Source: an uncultured Campylobacterales bacterium
Lineage (GTDB): Bacteria > Campylobacterota > Campylobacteria > Campylobacterales > Arcobacteraceae
Direction: 5' to 3'
Assembly (NCBI GenBank): GCA_947494995.1
Contig: CANLWY010000002.1
Location: 248,001-312,000 of the forward strand
DNA: 64,000 bases
Shown: piece after piece, positions 29,097 to 37,562 of the stretch
How the letters are laid out: each line of letters begins with the position of its first letter
How positions within the stretch are numbered: the stretch's first letter is position 1
The notes under the pieces: model-generated
What the model was told of the DNA's origin: nothing
Seen by the model: only the letters and a program-made list of their open reading frames with translations
Databases searched by the model: none
Position numbers and translations under genes: made by a program

Positions 29097-29110
29097 TTGA
29101 TTAAAATCAA
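29097..29110. promoter_or_regulatory. Perfect FNR/CRP-type operator between divergent cytochrome operons
   Basis: TTGATTAAAATCAA is an exact TTGAT-N4-ATCAA palindrome. On the minus strand a -10-like TAGAAT (29074-29069) would give transcription from about 29062, placing the box centre at -41.5, the standard class II activation position. It suggests oxygen- or nitrogen-oxide-responsive control by an FNR/CRP-family protein. Confidence 0.55.
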
Positions 29111-29164
29111 TCTTAAAACTTAAATTTTACTAAAATTTGATAAATAATTATTCTTTTTTAGCTC

Positions 29165-29180
29165 TGGCACTTTAGAAGCA
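29165..29180 (+). promoter_or_regulatory. Sigma-54-like promoter of the twelve-heme cytochrome gene
   Basis: TGGCAC, five bases, then AAGCA: the invariant GG and GC of the -24/-12 promoter are at the correct spacing (consensus TGGCAC-N5-TTGCA; the two T are A here). Start of transcription would fall near 29192, leaving a ~52-base leader that contains a GTTGGG/CCCAAC hairpin before the AAGGAG ribosome site. Confidence 0.4.
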
Positions 29181-29243
29181 CTTTCCTCTGATACAATTCA
29201 TAAACAGTTGGGTGTGTTCCCAACAAACTATAAGGAGAAGAAG

Positions 29244-31610
29244 ATGAAAAGCTCTATGTTTAGAATTGCTTTTATCGCCTGTTTAACAGTGTTCTTTTCA
29301 ACTTTTGCTTTTGGTGCTGAGCACACAAAAGGAAAAGCTGAAATGGCACCTGTTGAAGGTGGGGATTCTTGTATCAAATGTCACAAAGGTATTGAGTCTA
29401 TTAGAGACCAAAAATCTGACATGATGCAACAAATCATCGCTATGGGTCATACTATGGGAGATACTGCTGGTTGTGTGGTATGTCACGGTGGTAACCCAGA
29501 AGACGGAACAGTAGCTGGTGCGCACAAAGGTGCTCCAAAAGCACACGCTGGTGGTCTGTCAGAGTTTGTTAGAGATCCAGGTTCAATCTGGATTGCAGAC
29601 AAAACATGTGGTATCTGTCACTCAGATACTGTAAAAAATACTATGAAGTCATTAATGATGACTGAAGCTGGTAAAATTCAAGGTAACTTACATGCATGGG
29701 GAAGTGAAAAAACTAAAAAAGTTCAGTTCGCAAACTATGATGTAAAAGATGAAGATGGAAAAACTCCAGCTTGGGGAACAAAGGTATATAAAGATTATAT
29801 GGTTAAAATGATCGATAAATACCCTGACCAATTCCCTACTGAGTTGAAACAACTTCCATTACCTCCAACTGGACCAGAAGATTTTGTTGGTAAATCTGAG
29901 GAAGAGATTGGATATATGGCTTCTATTACATACCAAAGAGCTGATTGTCAAAGATGTCACATCGGTGTTAGAGGTAGAAAAGGAAGAGGTGACTGGAGAG
30001 GTATGGGATGTTCTGCATGTCATATGCCTTATGGAAATGAAGGTATCTATGAAGGTGGAGATCCAACAATTGACAAGTCTGAGCACGGTCATATGTTAGT
30101 TCACATGATGCAAGGTTCAAGAGAAGCTAAAGTTAAAACTCCATCTGGTTTAGAGTTTAGTGGTATTCACCCAGAAACTTGTAACTCTTGTCACAATAGA
30201 GGTAAAAGAATTGGAGTTTCTTATGTTGGTTTAATGGAGCAACCATATGGTTCACCATTACAAGCAGGTGGAAAATCACAATCTAAATCTCACGGTAAGA
30301 GATATAAACATATCAAAGAAGACCTACACTTTGAAGCTGGTATGACTTGTCAAGATTGTCACACTTCAGTTGATATGCATGGTGATGGTACATTATTTGG
30401 TACTACTTTAGGACAAGTTGAAATTGAGTGTGCTGATTGTCACGGTACAAACGACAAATATCCATGGGAATTACAAATTGGTTATGGTGAAAACTTTGGT
30501 ATTGAAACACCTGAGGGACCAAGAGGTATGGCTAATGAACTACCATACTGGATGACTCAAGGTACAGTATATGATCCACAAGCTGGATATTTACTATCTA
30601 CTAGAGGTAACCCATTAGGAAATGTTGTTAAAGTAAAAGGTGAAGAGAAAGTTATCGCTCACTTAGCATCTGGAAAAGATTTAGAAGTTCCTTTATTAAA
30701 ATATAAAGCTAAAACTTCATCTTGGAAATCAAAAGATGCAGATGTTGCTATGGGTAAAATCCAAGCACACATGGATAAACTAGAATGTTATTCTTGTCAC
30801 TCTGATTGGGCACCTCAGTGTTATGGTTGTCACATTAAAGTTGATTATACGCCAGGAAAGTCTAAAACTGACTGGATTGCGTCTGGATCTACAAACTTTA
30901 AAAATGGTGAAACTTCAGAGTCTGTTCTTGGAACAAAAGGTAAGAAATTATTTGGTAAACCAAGTGAAACTAGATCTTATTTAAGATGGGAAGATCCAAT
31001 CTTAGGTATTAATGGTGAAGGACTTGTAACTCCAATTATGCCTGGTTGTCAAGTAACATTTACAGTAATTGGACCAGATGGTAAAACATTAATCCTGAAT
31101 AAACAAGCAAGAGTACCTTCTCACGATGGTAAAATGGTTGCTGGTACGGACATGTCTCCAGTACAACCTCACACATCTGGAAGAAAAGCTAGATCTTGTG
31201 AATCTTGTCACTCAAATCCTAAAACTTTAGGATATGGTATTCAAGATGGTCAATTTATGACTGGACAAGGGAAAGATCTATATATGGATCTTCAAGACCT
31301 TAGAACTGGTGAGTATATTCCTGAAAACAAAACAGTTCAAATGAAAGGTATTCCTGGAATGGATTATGACTGGTCTCAAGTTGTTACTAGAGATGGTAAA
31401 CAGTTACAAACAGTTGGAACTCACTGGCCTGCATCAAGACCTCTTGATCAAGACATGAGAGAAAACATGGAGAAAACTGGTTTATGTATGGGTTGTCATC
31501 AAAATATGAACAATGACGAGCTATGGAAAAAACTAGACAGTAACAAAAAACTTGATGTAAATGAACACATCAACAAAATGCATGAAATTATAAATAAAGC
31601 TGCAAAGTAA
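29244..31610 (+). CDS. Secreted dodecaheme c-type cytochrome
   Basis: 788 residues from ATG 29244 (AAGGAG 6 bases upstream). A signal peptide (MKSSMFRIAFIACLTVFFST) precedes twelve canonical CxxCH sites between residue 43 (CIKCH) and 752 (CMGCH): CIKCH, CVVCH, CGICH, CQRCH, CSACH, CNSCH, CQDCH, CADCH, CYSCH, CYGCH, CESCH, CMGCH. No membrane anchor or lipobox. It does not fit octaheme MccA (which has a long CX15CH site), NrfA, Otr or HAO by heme number and length. Codons are those of a highly expressed gene. I infer a periplasmic oxidoreductase or electron conduit, with the FccB-like flavoprotein and thioredoxin-fold proteins downstream as partners. Confidence 0.92.
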   Translation: MKSSMFRIAFIACLTVFFSTFAFGAEHTKGKAEMAPVEGGDSCIKCHKGIESIRDQKSDMMQQIIAMGHTMGDTAGCVVCHGGNPEDGTVAGAHKGAPKAHAGGLSEFVRDPGSIWIADKTCGICHSDTVKNTMKSLMMTEAGKIQGNLHAWGSEKTKKVQFANYDVKDEDGKTPAWGTKVYKDYMVKMIDKYPDQFPTELKQLPLPPTGPEDFVGKSEEEIGYMASITYQRADCQRCHIGVRGRKGRGDWRGMGCSACHMPYGNEGIYEGGDPTIDKSEHGHMLVHMMQGSREAKVKTPSGLEFSGIHPETCNSCHNRGKRIGVSYVGLMEQPYGSPLQAGGKSQSKSHGKRYKHIKEDLHFEAGMTCQDCHTSVDMHGDGTLFGTTLGQVEIECADCHGTNDKYPWELQIGYGENFGIETPEGPRGMANELPYWMTQGTVYDPQAGYLLSTRGNPLGNVVKVKGEEKVIAHLASGKDLEVPLLKYKAKTSSWKSKDADVAMGKIQAHMDKLECYSCHSDWAPQCYGCHIKVDYTPGKSKTDWIASGSTNFKNGETSESVLGTKGKKLFGKPSETRSYLRWEDPILGINGEGLVTPIMPGCQVTFTVIGPDGKTLILNKQARVPSHDGKMVAGTDMSPVQPHTSGRKARSCESCHSNPKTLGYGIQDGQFMTGQGKDLYMDLQDLRTGEYIPENKTVQMKGIPGMDYDWSQVVTRDGKQLQTVGTHWPASRPLDQDMRENMEKTGLCMGCHQNMNNDELWKKLDSNKKLDVNEHINKMHEIINKAAK

Positions 31611-31632
31611 TTATTTAGATTTTAAGTAAAAG

Positions 31633-31656
31633 AAAGGGGCATCTTGCCCCTTTTTT
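31633..31656 (+). terminator. Intrinsic terminator after the dodecaheme gene
   Basis: AAAGGGGCA (31633-31641), loop TCT, TGCCCCTTT (31645-31653), then T-run. The dodecaheme gene is thus likely transcribed alone at high level, with the following genes on a separate or readthrough transcript. Confidence 0.85.
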
Positions 31657-31738
31657 AACACTTAATTATTTTTAATTATGTTAATATCGAATCAACATAT
31701 TTAATATTATTAAGAATAATCTTAACAAAAGGAAAAAA

Positions 31739-32434
31739 ATGAATTATAAACTATTATCAAAGATTTCAATTGCTTCAGTTATTACTGCATCAATTTTATT
31801 TACAGGTTGTGGAGAAAAAACAAGTTCTGAGGCTCAAGTAGTTGAACAAAAAACAACAAATACAAATGTTGAAACTCCTTCTGTTAAAAAGAATGAAGAA
31901 GTTAAAATTAAGGTTGAAAAGAAAGAAAAACCTGTAACATATACAAAATATGAAGCAGTAGTTCAAGAAGTATTTAAAGATGTTGCTAAAATTGCACCAG
32001 AGGGAAAACAAATGATTATGGTGTTTGGAACAAATACTGATCCATATTCTGATAGATTAAAAGCAGATATTACAAACTCTCCTGAACTTCAAAAGAGAAT
32101 TAAAGAAGATTTCTCTTCATACTATTTTAAAGCACATGAGAATTTAAGACATAAACAGTTCCATGAAGGGGAATTAATGGATGTTGATACTAAAACTATG
32201 TTAATGGTTTATGGTATTGAAGCAACACCTACTATTATCTTTACAGATTTAAATGCAAAAGCTGTTATTGTAGTACCTGGTTATATGCCTGAAAAACAGT
32301 TTTTAGTTACTATGGACTTTATGGCACAAGGAAAATGGAAAGGTAAAGATAGAAAAAATGGGGAAGTGTATCAGGCACTAAGAGACTTTTATGTGGCAAA
32401 TGGAATTGATGTAACTAAAAAAAAGGCTGAATAA
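31739..32434 (+). CDS. Thioredoxin-fold lipoprotein without active-site cysteines
   Basis: 231 residues. A lipoprotein signal peptide ends in LFTGC (lipid-attached C24), then a low-complexity linker rich in Lys/Glu/Thr to residue 70. The C-terminal domain looks like SoxW/thioredoxin_7 proteins (QMIMVFGTNTDPYSDRLK, EATPTIIFTD). Where the next gene has TCPYCD, this one has TDPYSD, so both redox cysteines (positions 101 and 104) are gone and C24 is the only cysteine. A structural or docking role is more likely than thiol catalysis. The stop overlaps the start of the next gene (TAATG). Confidence 0.82.
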   Translation: MNYKLLSKISIASVITASILFTGCGEKTSSEAQVVEQKTTNTNVETPSVKKNEEVKIKVEKKEKPVTYTKYEAVVQEVFKDVAKIAPEGKQMIMVFGTNTDPYSDRLKADITNSPELQKRIKEDFSSYYFKAHENLRHKQFHEGELMDVDTKTMLMVYGIEATPTIIFTDLNAKAVIVVPGYMPEKQFLVTMDFMAQGKWKGKDRKNGEVYQALRDFYVANGIDVTKKKAE

Positions 32435-32976
32435 TGATGAAAATATTAATCCCTACTCTTACTCTTATGGTGTTGATGGTAGTTTATACCTTTGCATCAA
32501 AAGATGGGAAAGAAGTTGTACCAACAGCTAAAAAAATAGAAATGCAAAAAGAACAAACACTTTTTCAAGAAGGCAGTAATCTTGTTGCAAATGGTAAAGG
32601 TGTAATGTTTATCTTTGAAAGTGATACTTGTCCATATTGTGATCTTCTAAAAAAAGATTTTAAAGAAAACAAAGAGATGAATGAACTTGCAGGGGAATTT
32701 AATATTTACTTAATCAATAGAGAAAAAGAACAAGACTATATTGTAGGTAAAACAAAGAAAAAAGAGACAACAACAACTCTTAGAATGGCATTTGTTGCAA
32801 AGTCTACTCCAAATATAGTAATATTTGATAAACATTGGAATAAAATTTTTCAAGTTCCTGGATATGCTTATCCAACTCAAATGATTACTTTTATGAAGTT
32901 TGTTAAAGGTCTTCATGAAGGAAAGTATGATACTAAAGATTGGCAAAAATTTTTAAAAGATAATGGTGTTTCATAA
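32434..32976 (+). CDS. Periplasmic thioredoxin-like protein (CPYC), SoxW-like
   Basis: 180 residues (the second ATG at 32437 is equally possible). An N-terminal membrane or signal helix (ILIPTLTLMVLMVVYTFA) precedes a thioredoxin fold with GVMFIFESDTCPYCDLLK (C66, C69) and KSTPNIVIFD as cis-proline region. Paralogous to the preceding cysteine-less lipoprotein; the pair may form a heterodimer. SoxW-type proteins keep sulfur-oxidation or cytochrome components reduced. One base separates its stop from the FccB-like gene start, indicating tight coupling. Confidence 0.85.
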   Translation: MMKILIPTLTLMVLMVVYTFASKDGKEVVPTAKKIEMQKEQTLFQEGSNLVANGKGVMFIFESDTCPYCDLLKKDFKENKEMNELAGEFNIYLINREKEQDYIVGKTKKKETTTTLRMAFVAKSTPNIVIFDKHWNKIFQVPGYAYPTQMITFMKFVKGLHEGKYDTKDWQKFLKDNGVS

Positions 32977-32977
32977 A

Positions 32978-34279
32978 ATGAAAAGAAGAGATTTTCTTAA
33001 ACTTTCTGCTATTACAGCTTCAATGTTAGTGACAACTAATATTGAAGCAACATTAAACTCAAAAGATATTTTAAATAAATCTAATGTTTTAATTCTTGGT
33101 GGTGGTTTTGCAGGATTAAGTACTGCAAAATTCTTAAAAGAACTAAATCCAAAATTAAATGTAACCCTTATTGAAAAAAACCCTCTTTTTGTTTCATGCC
33201 CATTATCAAATGCTTGGATAGGTGAAGTTACAGATATTGAATATAAAGATTTATGTTTTGATTACAATAGTACTGTTATAAAACATAAATATAATTTTAT
33301 AAATGAAACTATCCTTGATATAAAAAGAGAAGAAAAAGAAGTTATTACAGAAAACCAAACAATAAAGTATGATTTTCTAGTAATGACTTTAGGAATAGAC
33401 TATAACTATAAAAAATTATTTAGACGAGATAAACAAAAAGCAAAAGAGACTGCTTTAAAAGCTCCTGCAGCCCTTAAACCAGGAAGTGAATTAATAAAAC
33501 TAAAAAGAATGGTTGAAAACTTCAAAGGTGGAAACTTTGTATTATCTTTACCAAAATCTTCTTATAAGTGTCCCCCTGCTCCATATGAAAGAGCTTGTAT
33601 GATTGCAAACTATTTTAAGAAAAATAAAATTAATGGAAAAGTAATACTTGTAGACCCAAGAGCAAAACCTGCTTCAAAATCAAAAGTCTATTTAGAGGCC
33701 TTTAATACTGAGTATAAGGACTTTATAGAATATCAACCTTTAACAAAATTCAAAGATATAAATTTTGAAGAAAAAAAGATTTATACAAAAAGTTTTGATG
33801 AAAAGAAAGATAAATATATTATAAAAGAGATTCCTTTTGAAGAGGCTTCAATTATTCCCCCAAATAGAGCAAATAAACTATATAAAAAAGCCAAAATAGA
33901 TATGTATACACAAGGTTGGGTTAAACTAAAACAACCTACTTATCAAACAGTAAGTGATGAAAATGTATACGTAATAGGTGATGCTCAAGGAGAATATCCT
34001 TTCCCAAAATCAGGACAAATGGCAAGCTCCTGTGCTTATGTGTTAGCAAAAGATATTAACGCAAGAATAAATAAAGAAACATTTGATTATAGGAAAAACC
34101 TTCCTGGCAATATTTGTTATTCAATAGTTACTGATAAAAAAGGTGCTTGGGTTAGTCATAACTATAAATTTGAAAATAAAATGCTAGTTAATAGTGAAAC
34201 TTCAGAACTTTCAATTGAAAGTTTTAATTCTGCAAAAGAGTGGTATAACGGTTTTACAAATGAACTGTTTGGATTATAA
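32978..34279 (+). CDS. Tat-exported FccB/SoxF-like sulfide dehydrogenase flavoprotein
   Basis: 433 residues from ATG 32978. A Tat signal (MKRRDFLKLSAITASMLVTT) is followed by an FAD-binding Rossmann motif (VLILGGGFAGLSTAKFL), VSCPLSNAWIG, and a second dinucleotide domain. KCPPAPYER (C198) and NICYSIV (C380) match what I recall as the two redox cysteines of flavocytochrome c sulfide dehydrogenase next to FAD. That enzyme oxidises sulfide to sulfur and passes electrons to the FccA diheme cytochrome. No fccA is here, so the monoheme or dodecaheme cytochrome may accept the electrons. Sulfide:quinone reductase is less likely because of the export signal. Confidence 0.82.
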   Translation: MKRRDFLKLSAITASMLVTTNIEATLNSKDILNKSNVLILGGGFAGLSTAKFLKELNPKLNVTLIEKNPLFVSCPLSNAWIGEVTDIEYKDLCFDYNSTVIKHKYNFINETILDIKREEKEVITENQTIKYDFLVMTLGIDYNYKKLFRRDKQKAKETALKAPAALKPGSELIKLKRMVENFKGGNFVLSLPKSSYKCPPAPYERACMIANYFKKNKINGKVILVDPRAKPASKSKVYLEAFNTEYKDFIEYQPLTKFKDINFEEKKIYTKSFDEKKDKYIIKEIPFEEASIIPPNRANKLYKKAKIDMYTQGWVKLKQPTYQTVSDENVYVIGDAQGEYPFPKSGQMASSCAYVLAKDINARINKETFDYRKNLPGNICYSIVTDKKGAWVSHNYKFENKMLVNSETSELSIESFNSAKEWYNGFTNELFGL

Positions 34280-34288
34280 GGAATATAA

Positions 34289-34633
34289 ATGAAAAAATTA
34301 GTTTTAATAAGTGCTATGTTAACAAGTTCACTTTTTGCCCAAACAATTTGGCTAGAAGAAGCACCAAAAAGAATGAATTGGCATGATGCCATAAAATATT
34401 GTAAAAATATAGGTGCAATTTTACCTTCAAAAAAAGTATTTCAAACAATTTGGTACGCAAATGATAGAGCTTCTGATGTTGATGGTTTTGAATTATCAGT
34501 TTCATACTGGACAAGTGATGAAGTAAAAGGTAATAAACATGCTGCATATCCTTTTTACTTTGTACAAGGTAGAGACACTTGGTACTACAAAGCAGATAAA
34601 TATGGAGTAAGATGTATAAAAAAAGCTAAATAA
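34289..34633 (+). CDS. Small secreted DUF1566-like protein
   Basis: 114 residues. A signal peptide (MKKLVLISAMLTSSLFA) precedes a compact domain typical of DUF1566/Lcl C-terminal proteins: MNWHDAIKYCKNIGA, SYWTSDEVKG, and GVRCIKK at the end. This fold resembles formylglycine-generating-enzyme/C-lectin domains in small extracytoplasmic proteins; its function is unknown. It lies 9 bases after the FccB-like gene and closes the operon. Two cysteines probably form a disulfide. Its stop codon is part of a hairpin shared with the convergent gene. Confidence 0.75.
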   Translation: MKKLVLISAMLTSSLFAQTIWLEEAPKRMNWHDAIKYCKNIGAILPSKKVFQTIWYANDRASDVDGFELSVSYWTSDEVKGNKHAAYPFYFVQGRDTWYYKADKYGVRCIKKAK

Positions 34634-34651
34634 CAGAATTTTATTTAGCTT
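34623..34651. terminator. Hairpin coding for both convergent stop codons
   Basis: AAGCTAAATAA (34623-34633) pairs perfectly with TTATTTAGCTT (34641-34651). Each arm is the last codons plus stop of one convergent gene, so both proteins end in Lys-Ala-Lys-stop through the same symmetric DNA. Confidence 0.55.
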
Positions 34652-35609
34652 TCCACCAATACTCTGTTTTAGTATAATTTAACAATGATATAACTTCACC
34701 CATAATTGGAAATCTAATATCAATATTACTCTCTTCTGCTAATTTACTTATTTTCTCAAAAGGTTCATCCCAAGAGTGTAAAGATAAATCAAATGTACCA
34801 TTATGTATTGGGAATAATACCTTAGACTTTAAATCCTTATGAGCTTTAATAGTATCTTCTGGCATCATATGAATATCCCTCCATTTTCTATTATAAGCAC
34901 CCACTTCTAAAAATACCATATCAAAAGGTCCACAACAAGAAGCAATTTCTTTAAAGCCTTTAAAGTAGCCACCATCTGCTCCAAAGTAAAAACTTCCTTT
35001 AGGAGACTTAATTACCCAAGATGACCATAATGTTTTATTTCTATCTGTAAGTGTTCTTCCTGAAAAGTGTTGTGCAGGAGTGCAAATAAATTTAATTTTT
35101 TCTTTTATTATATTTTCCCACCAATTAAGCTCTACAATCTTTTTCTTTGGTACACCAAATTTTATTAGATGCTGCCCTACTTTTAAACTTGTGTAAAAAG
35201 TCCCTGTTTTATTTATTAACTTCTTTATACTCTTTTTATCTAAATGATCATAATGATCATGGGAAATAATTACAGAGTTTATGAAAGGTAAGTCTTCTAT
35301 CTCTATAGGATTCTTATGAAATCTCTTAGGGCCCATATAATCAAAAGGGGAAGCTCGTTTAGAGAAAATAGGATCAGTTAATATAAATTCCTTTTCTATC
35401 TTAAATAATAAAGTAGAATGACAAAATCTTACAACACTATAATCAGGCATCTCTTCTAAATCATTTGTTGTTAACTCTTTTATTGGTATTTGATTCTTTT
35501 TAGGTTTTGATTTCTTTGATTTATCTTTAATCATTGAAGAAACAATAGACAAACCCTCTTTAAATTTAACCTTATACTCTTTCTCACTATTTTTATATCT
35601 GGTTTTCAT
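34641..35609 (-). CDS. Metallo-beta-lactamase-fold hydrolase (NAPE-PLD/UlaG-like)
   Basis: 322 residues. The motif IISHDHYDHLD (HxHxDH), CTPAQHFSGR, and FYFGADGGYF, MVFLEVGAYN and PIHNGTFDL complete the metal-site set of the N-acylphosphatidylethanolamine phospholipase D/UlaG branch. Proteins of this type are often lipid or lactone hydrolases; the substrate here is unknown. A basic N-terminal ~60 residues (KSKKSKPKKNQ) has no clear signal peptide. It follows the ABC-F gene by 9 bases. Confidence 0.85.
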   Translation of the reverse strand: MKTRYKNSEKEYKVKFKEGLSIVSSMIKDKSKKSKPKKNQIPIKELTTNDLEEMPDYSVVRFCHSTLLFKIEKEFILTDPIFSKRASPFDYMGPKRFHKNPIEIEDLPFINSVIISHDHYDHLDKKSIKKLINKTGTFYTSLKVGQHLIKFGVPKKKIVELNWWENIIKEKIKFICTPAQHFSGRTLTDRNKTLWSSWVIKSPKGSFYFGADGGYFKGFKEIASCCGPFDMVFLEVGAYNRKWRDIHMMPEDTIKAHKDLKSKVLFPIHNGTFDLSLHSWDEPFEKISKLAEESNIDIRFPIMGEVISLLNYTKTEYWWKAK

Positions 35610-35618
35610 CCTAAAACT

Positions 35619-37448
35619 TTAAAGCCCTTGTATCTTTTCTTCATATTCATTATTAATATCATCAAGTTTAATTTGAGTCTCTTCAAGTTTTTCAAATAAT
35701 TCTTCAACTAAATTTTCATTTTCTCTTACTATTTTAGATAACTCTATAACTTTACTATTATCTCCTGAGTTTGAAGCTTGAATAAGTTCTGCTTGTTCTT
35801 TTTCTATTAAATCTTCAATTTCAATGATTTTATTCTCTAATTTTTCAACTTCTTTTTTTAGAGGTGATGTTAATTTATTTCTTTCACTAACTAAAGCTTT
35901 TCTTTGTTTTGTATTCTCTTTTTTATTTACCTTTGGTTCTGTTTTTACTTTTTCTTCTACTTCTTCTTCATCCCAACCTATTTTTATTAAGAACTCATCA
36001 TAGCTTCCATCAAAGTATTGTGCTCCTTCTTTTGCAAACACTATCAATCTATCACAAACAGCTCTTAAAAGTGCTTCTGAGTGAGTTACAATAATACAAG
36101 ACCCATTAAAGTTTTTAATTGCTTTTGTTAAAGAATCTATTGATTGCATATCAAGGTGATTTGTAGGCTCATCTAGAAATAGTAAATTTACATCTTGAGC
36201 TAATATCTGACCTAACATCACCCTACTTTTTTCGCCACCAGAAAGTAATGAAACCTTTTTCTTTGCATCATCACCTGAAAACATCATAGAACCACAAATG
36301 CCTCTAACAGTAGCTTCACTTAACTTTGAATTTGCAAGATAAATTTCATCCATAATTGTATTATTAGGATTTAAATGAGCTATATTTGTTTGCCCAAAAT
36401 GTGCAAAAGAAGTTGTACCATGAAAGTTTATATCTCCTGTTATTTGCTTTAATTCCCCTGCTATTGTATTAAGAAGTGTTGATTTTCCTTTACCATTTTT
36501 TCCAATTATTCCTAGAGTTTCGCCTTTTTTAAGTGCAAAAGAGATATTTTCAAATAGTATATTATTACTTTTGTATCCAAAGCTAAGATCATTTACGTCC
36601 AATAGAACCTTTGCAGGGGTATCTTTAAAATTAAAGTCAAACTCTAAAGTTCCATCATCAATTAAAGAATCCATATCCTCCATTTTATCTAAAAGCTTCA
36701 TCTTTGATTGCGCTTGAGCTGCTGTTGATGCTCTTACTTTATTTTTAGCAATAAAATCTTCTAACTCTTTTCTTTTTCTATCTTGTGAAGCTCTTTGTTT
36801 TTCATAATGTTCATCATTTAGTGCTAACTGTTCATAAAATTTGTGTGTGTTTCCTGGAATCAAAGAGAGTGTTTTTCTAACAATTCCCATTGTATGCGTT
36901 GTAATACTATCCATAAAATCTCTATCGTGAGTTATAAGTATAACTTCACCATCAAAAGAGTTTAAAAAGCTTCTTAACCATCTTAATGACAAAATATCAA
37001 GATAGTTAGTAGGCTCATCTAAGAGTAACAAATTGGGTTCAGAGATTAAAAGTTTTGCAAGATTAATTCTAATTTGATATCCTCCAGAGAAAGATAAGGG
37101 ATCTTTTTCTAAATCATCTTGTGTAAAACCAAGACCAAATAACATCTTCTCTACTTTATAAATAGAGAACTTATCTTCTTCATTTAAAGCCAATGCAGTT
37201 TCATCTCTTAATGTTTTTTCACTAAATTCTAAATGCTGCTTAAGTGCTCCAATTTTATAACCCTTAGGAATAGATATCTCACCATCATCAGGACTCTCTT
37301 CAGCTAGTATAAGTTTAAAAAGTGTAGACTTTCCACTTCCATTACGTCCTACTAGACCTACTCTATTTCCGTGATTCATCCTAAAATCTAAGTTTGAGAA
37401 AAGCTCTTTTTCTCCAAAATGTTTTGATATATTAGATAGTTGTATCAA
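35619..37448 (-). CDS. ABC-F family ATPase
   Basis: 609 residues with two ATP-binding cassettes and no membrane domain: Walker A GLVGRNGSGKSTLF and GIIGKNGKGKSTLL, signature loops LSFSGGYQ and LSGGEKSR, Walker B LLLLDEPTNYLD and LLFLDEPTNHLD. A linker of about 80 residues separates the cassettes, and a C-terminal coiled coil of about 90 residues follows (KEVEKLENKIIEIEDLIEK). ABC-F proteins act on the ribosome or, as Uup, on branched DNA; length and coiled coil fit Uup/YheS-like members. TTG start at 37448 with AGGA upstream. Confidence 0.93.
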   Translation of the reverse strand: MIQLSNISKHFGEKELFSNLDFRMNHGNRVGLVGRNGSGKSTLFKLILAEESPDDGEISIPKGYKIGALKQHLEFSEKTLRDETALALNEEDKFSIYKVEKMLFGLGFTQDDLEKDPLSFSGGYQIRINLAKLLISEPNLLLLDEPTNYLDILSLRWLRSFLNSFDGEVILITHDRDFMDSITTHTMGIVRKTLSLIPGNTHKFYEQLALNDEHYEKQRASQDRKRKELEDFIAKNKVRASTAAQAQSKMKLLDKMEDMDSLIDDGTLEFDFNFKDTPAKVLLDVNDLSFGYKSNNILFENISFALKKGETLGIIGKNGKGKSTLLNTIAGELKQITGDINFHGTTSFAHFGQTNIAHLNPNNTIMDEIYLANSKLSEATVRGICGSMMFSGDDAKKKVSLLSGGEKSRVMLGQILAQDVNLLFLDEPTNHLDMQSIDSLTKAIKNFNGSCIIVTHSEALLRAVCDRLIVFAKEGAQYFDGSYDEFLIKIGWDEEEVEEKVKTEPKVNKKENTKQRKALVSERNKLTSPLKKEVEKLENKIIEIEDLIEKEQAELIQASNSGDNSKVIELSKIVRENENLVEELFEKLEETQIKLDDINNEYEEKIQGL

Positions 37449-37562
37449 TATTAGTTCCTAGTTTGTGGCTATAAAGCCTATAGTTATTTAATTTTATTTA
37501 TATTTTGGAATAATAACATATATGAACAAAGAATTAAAAGTTATTAAAAAAGAATATCTAAA

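Noticed and set aside
29244-31610. Assignment of the multiheme cytochrome to MccA sulfite reductase
   Set aside because: MccA has eight hemes including one with a long CX15CH site; here all twelve sites are CxxCH and no such long motif is seen.
31688-31704. GTTAATATCGAATCAAC as an FNR box before the thioredoxin lipoprotein gene
   Set aside because: The half-sites are separated by five bases and the left half lacks the G, so it does not fit the consensus.
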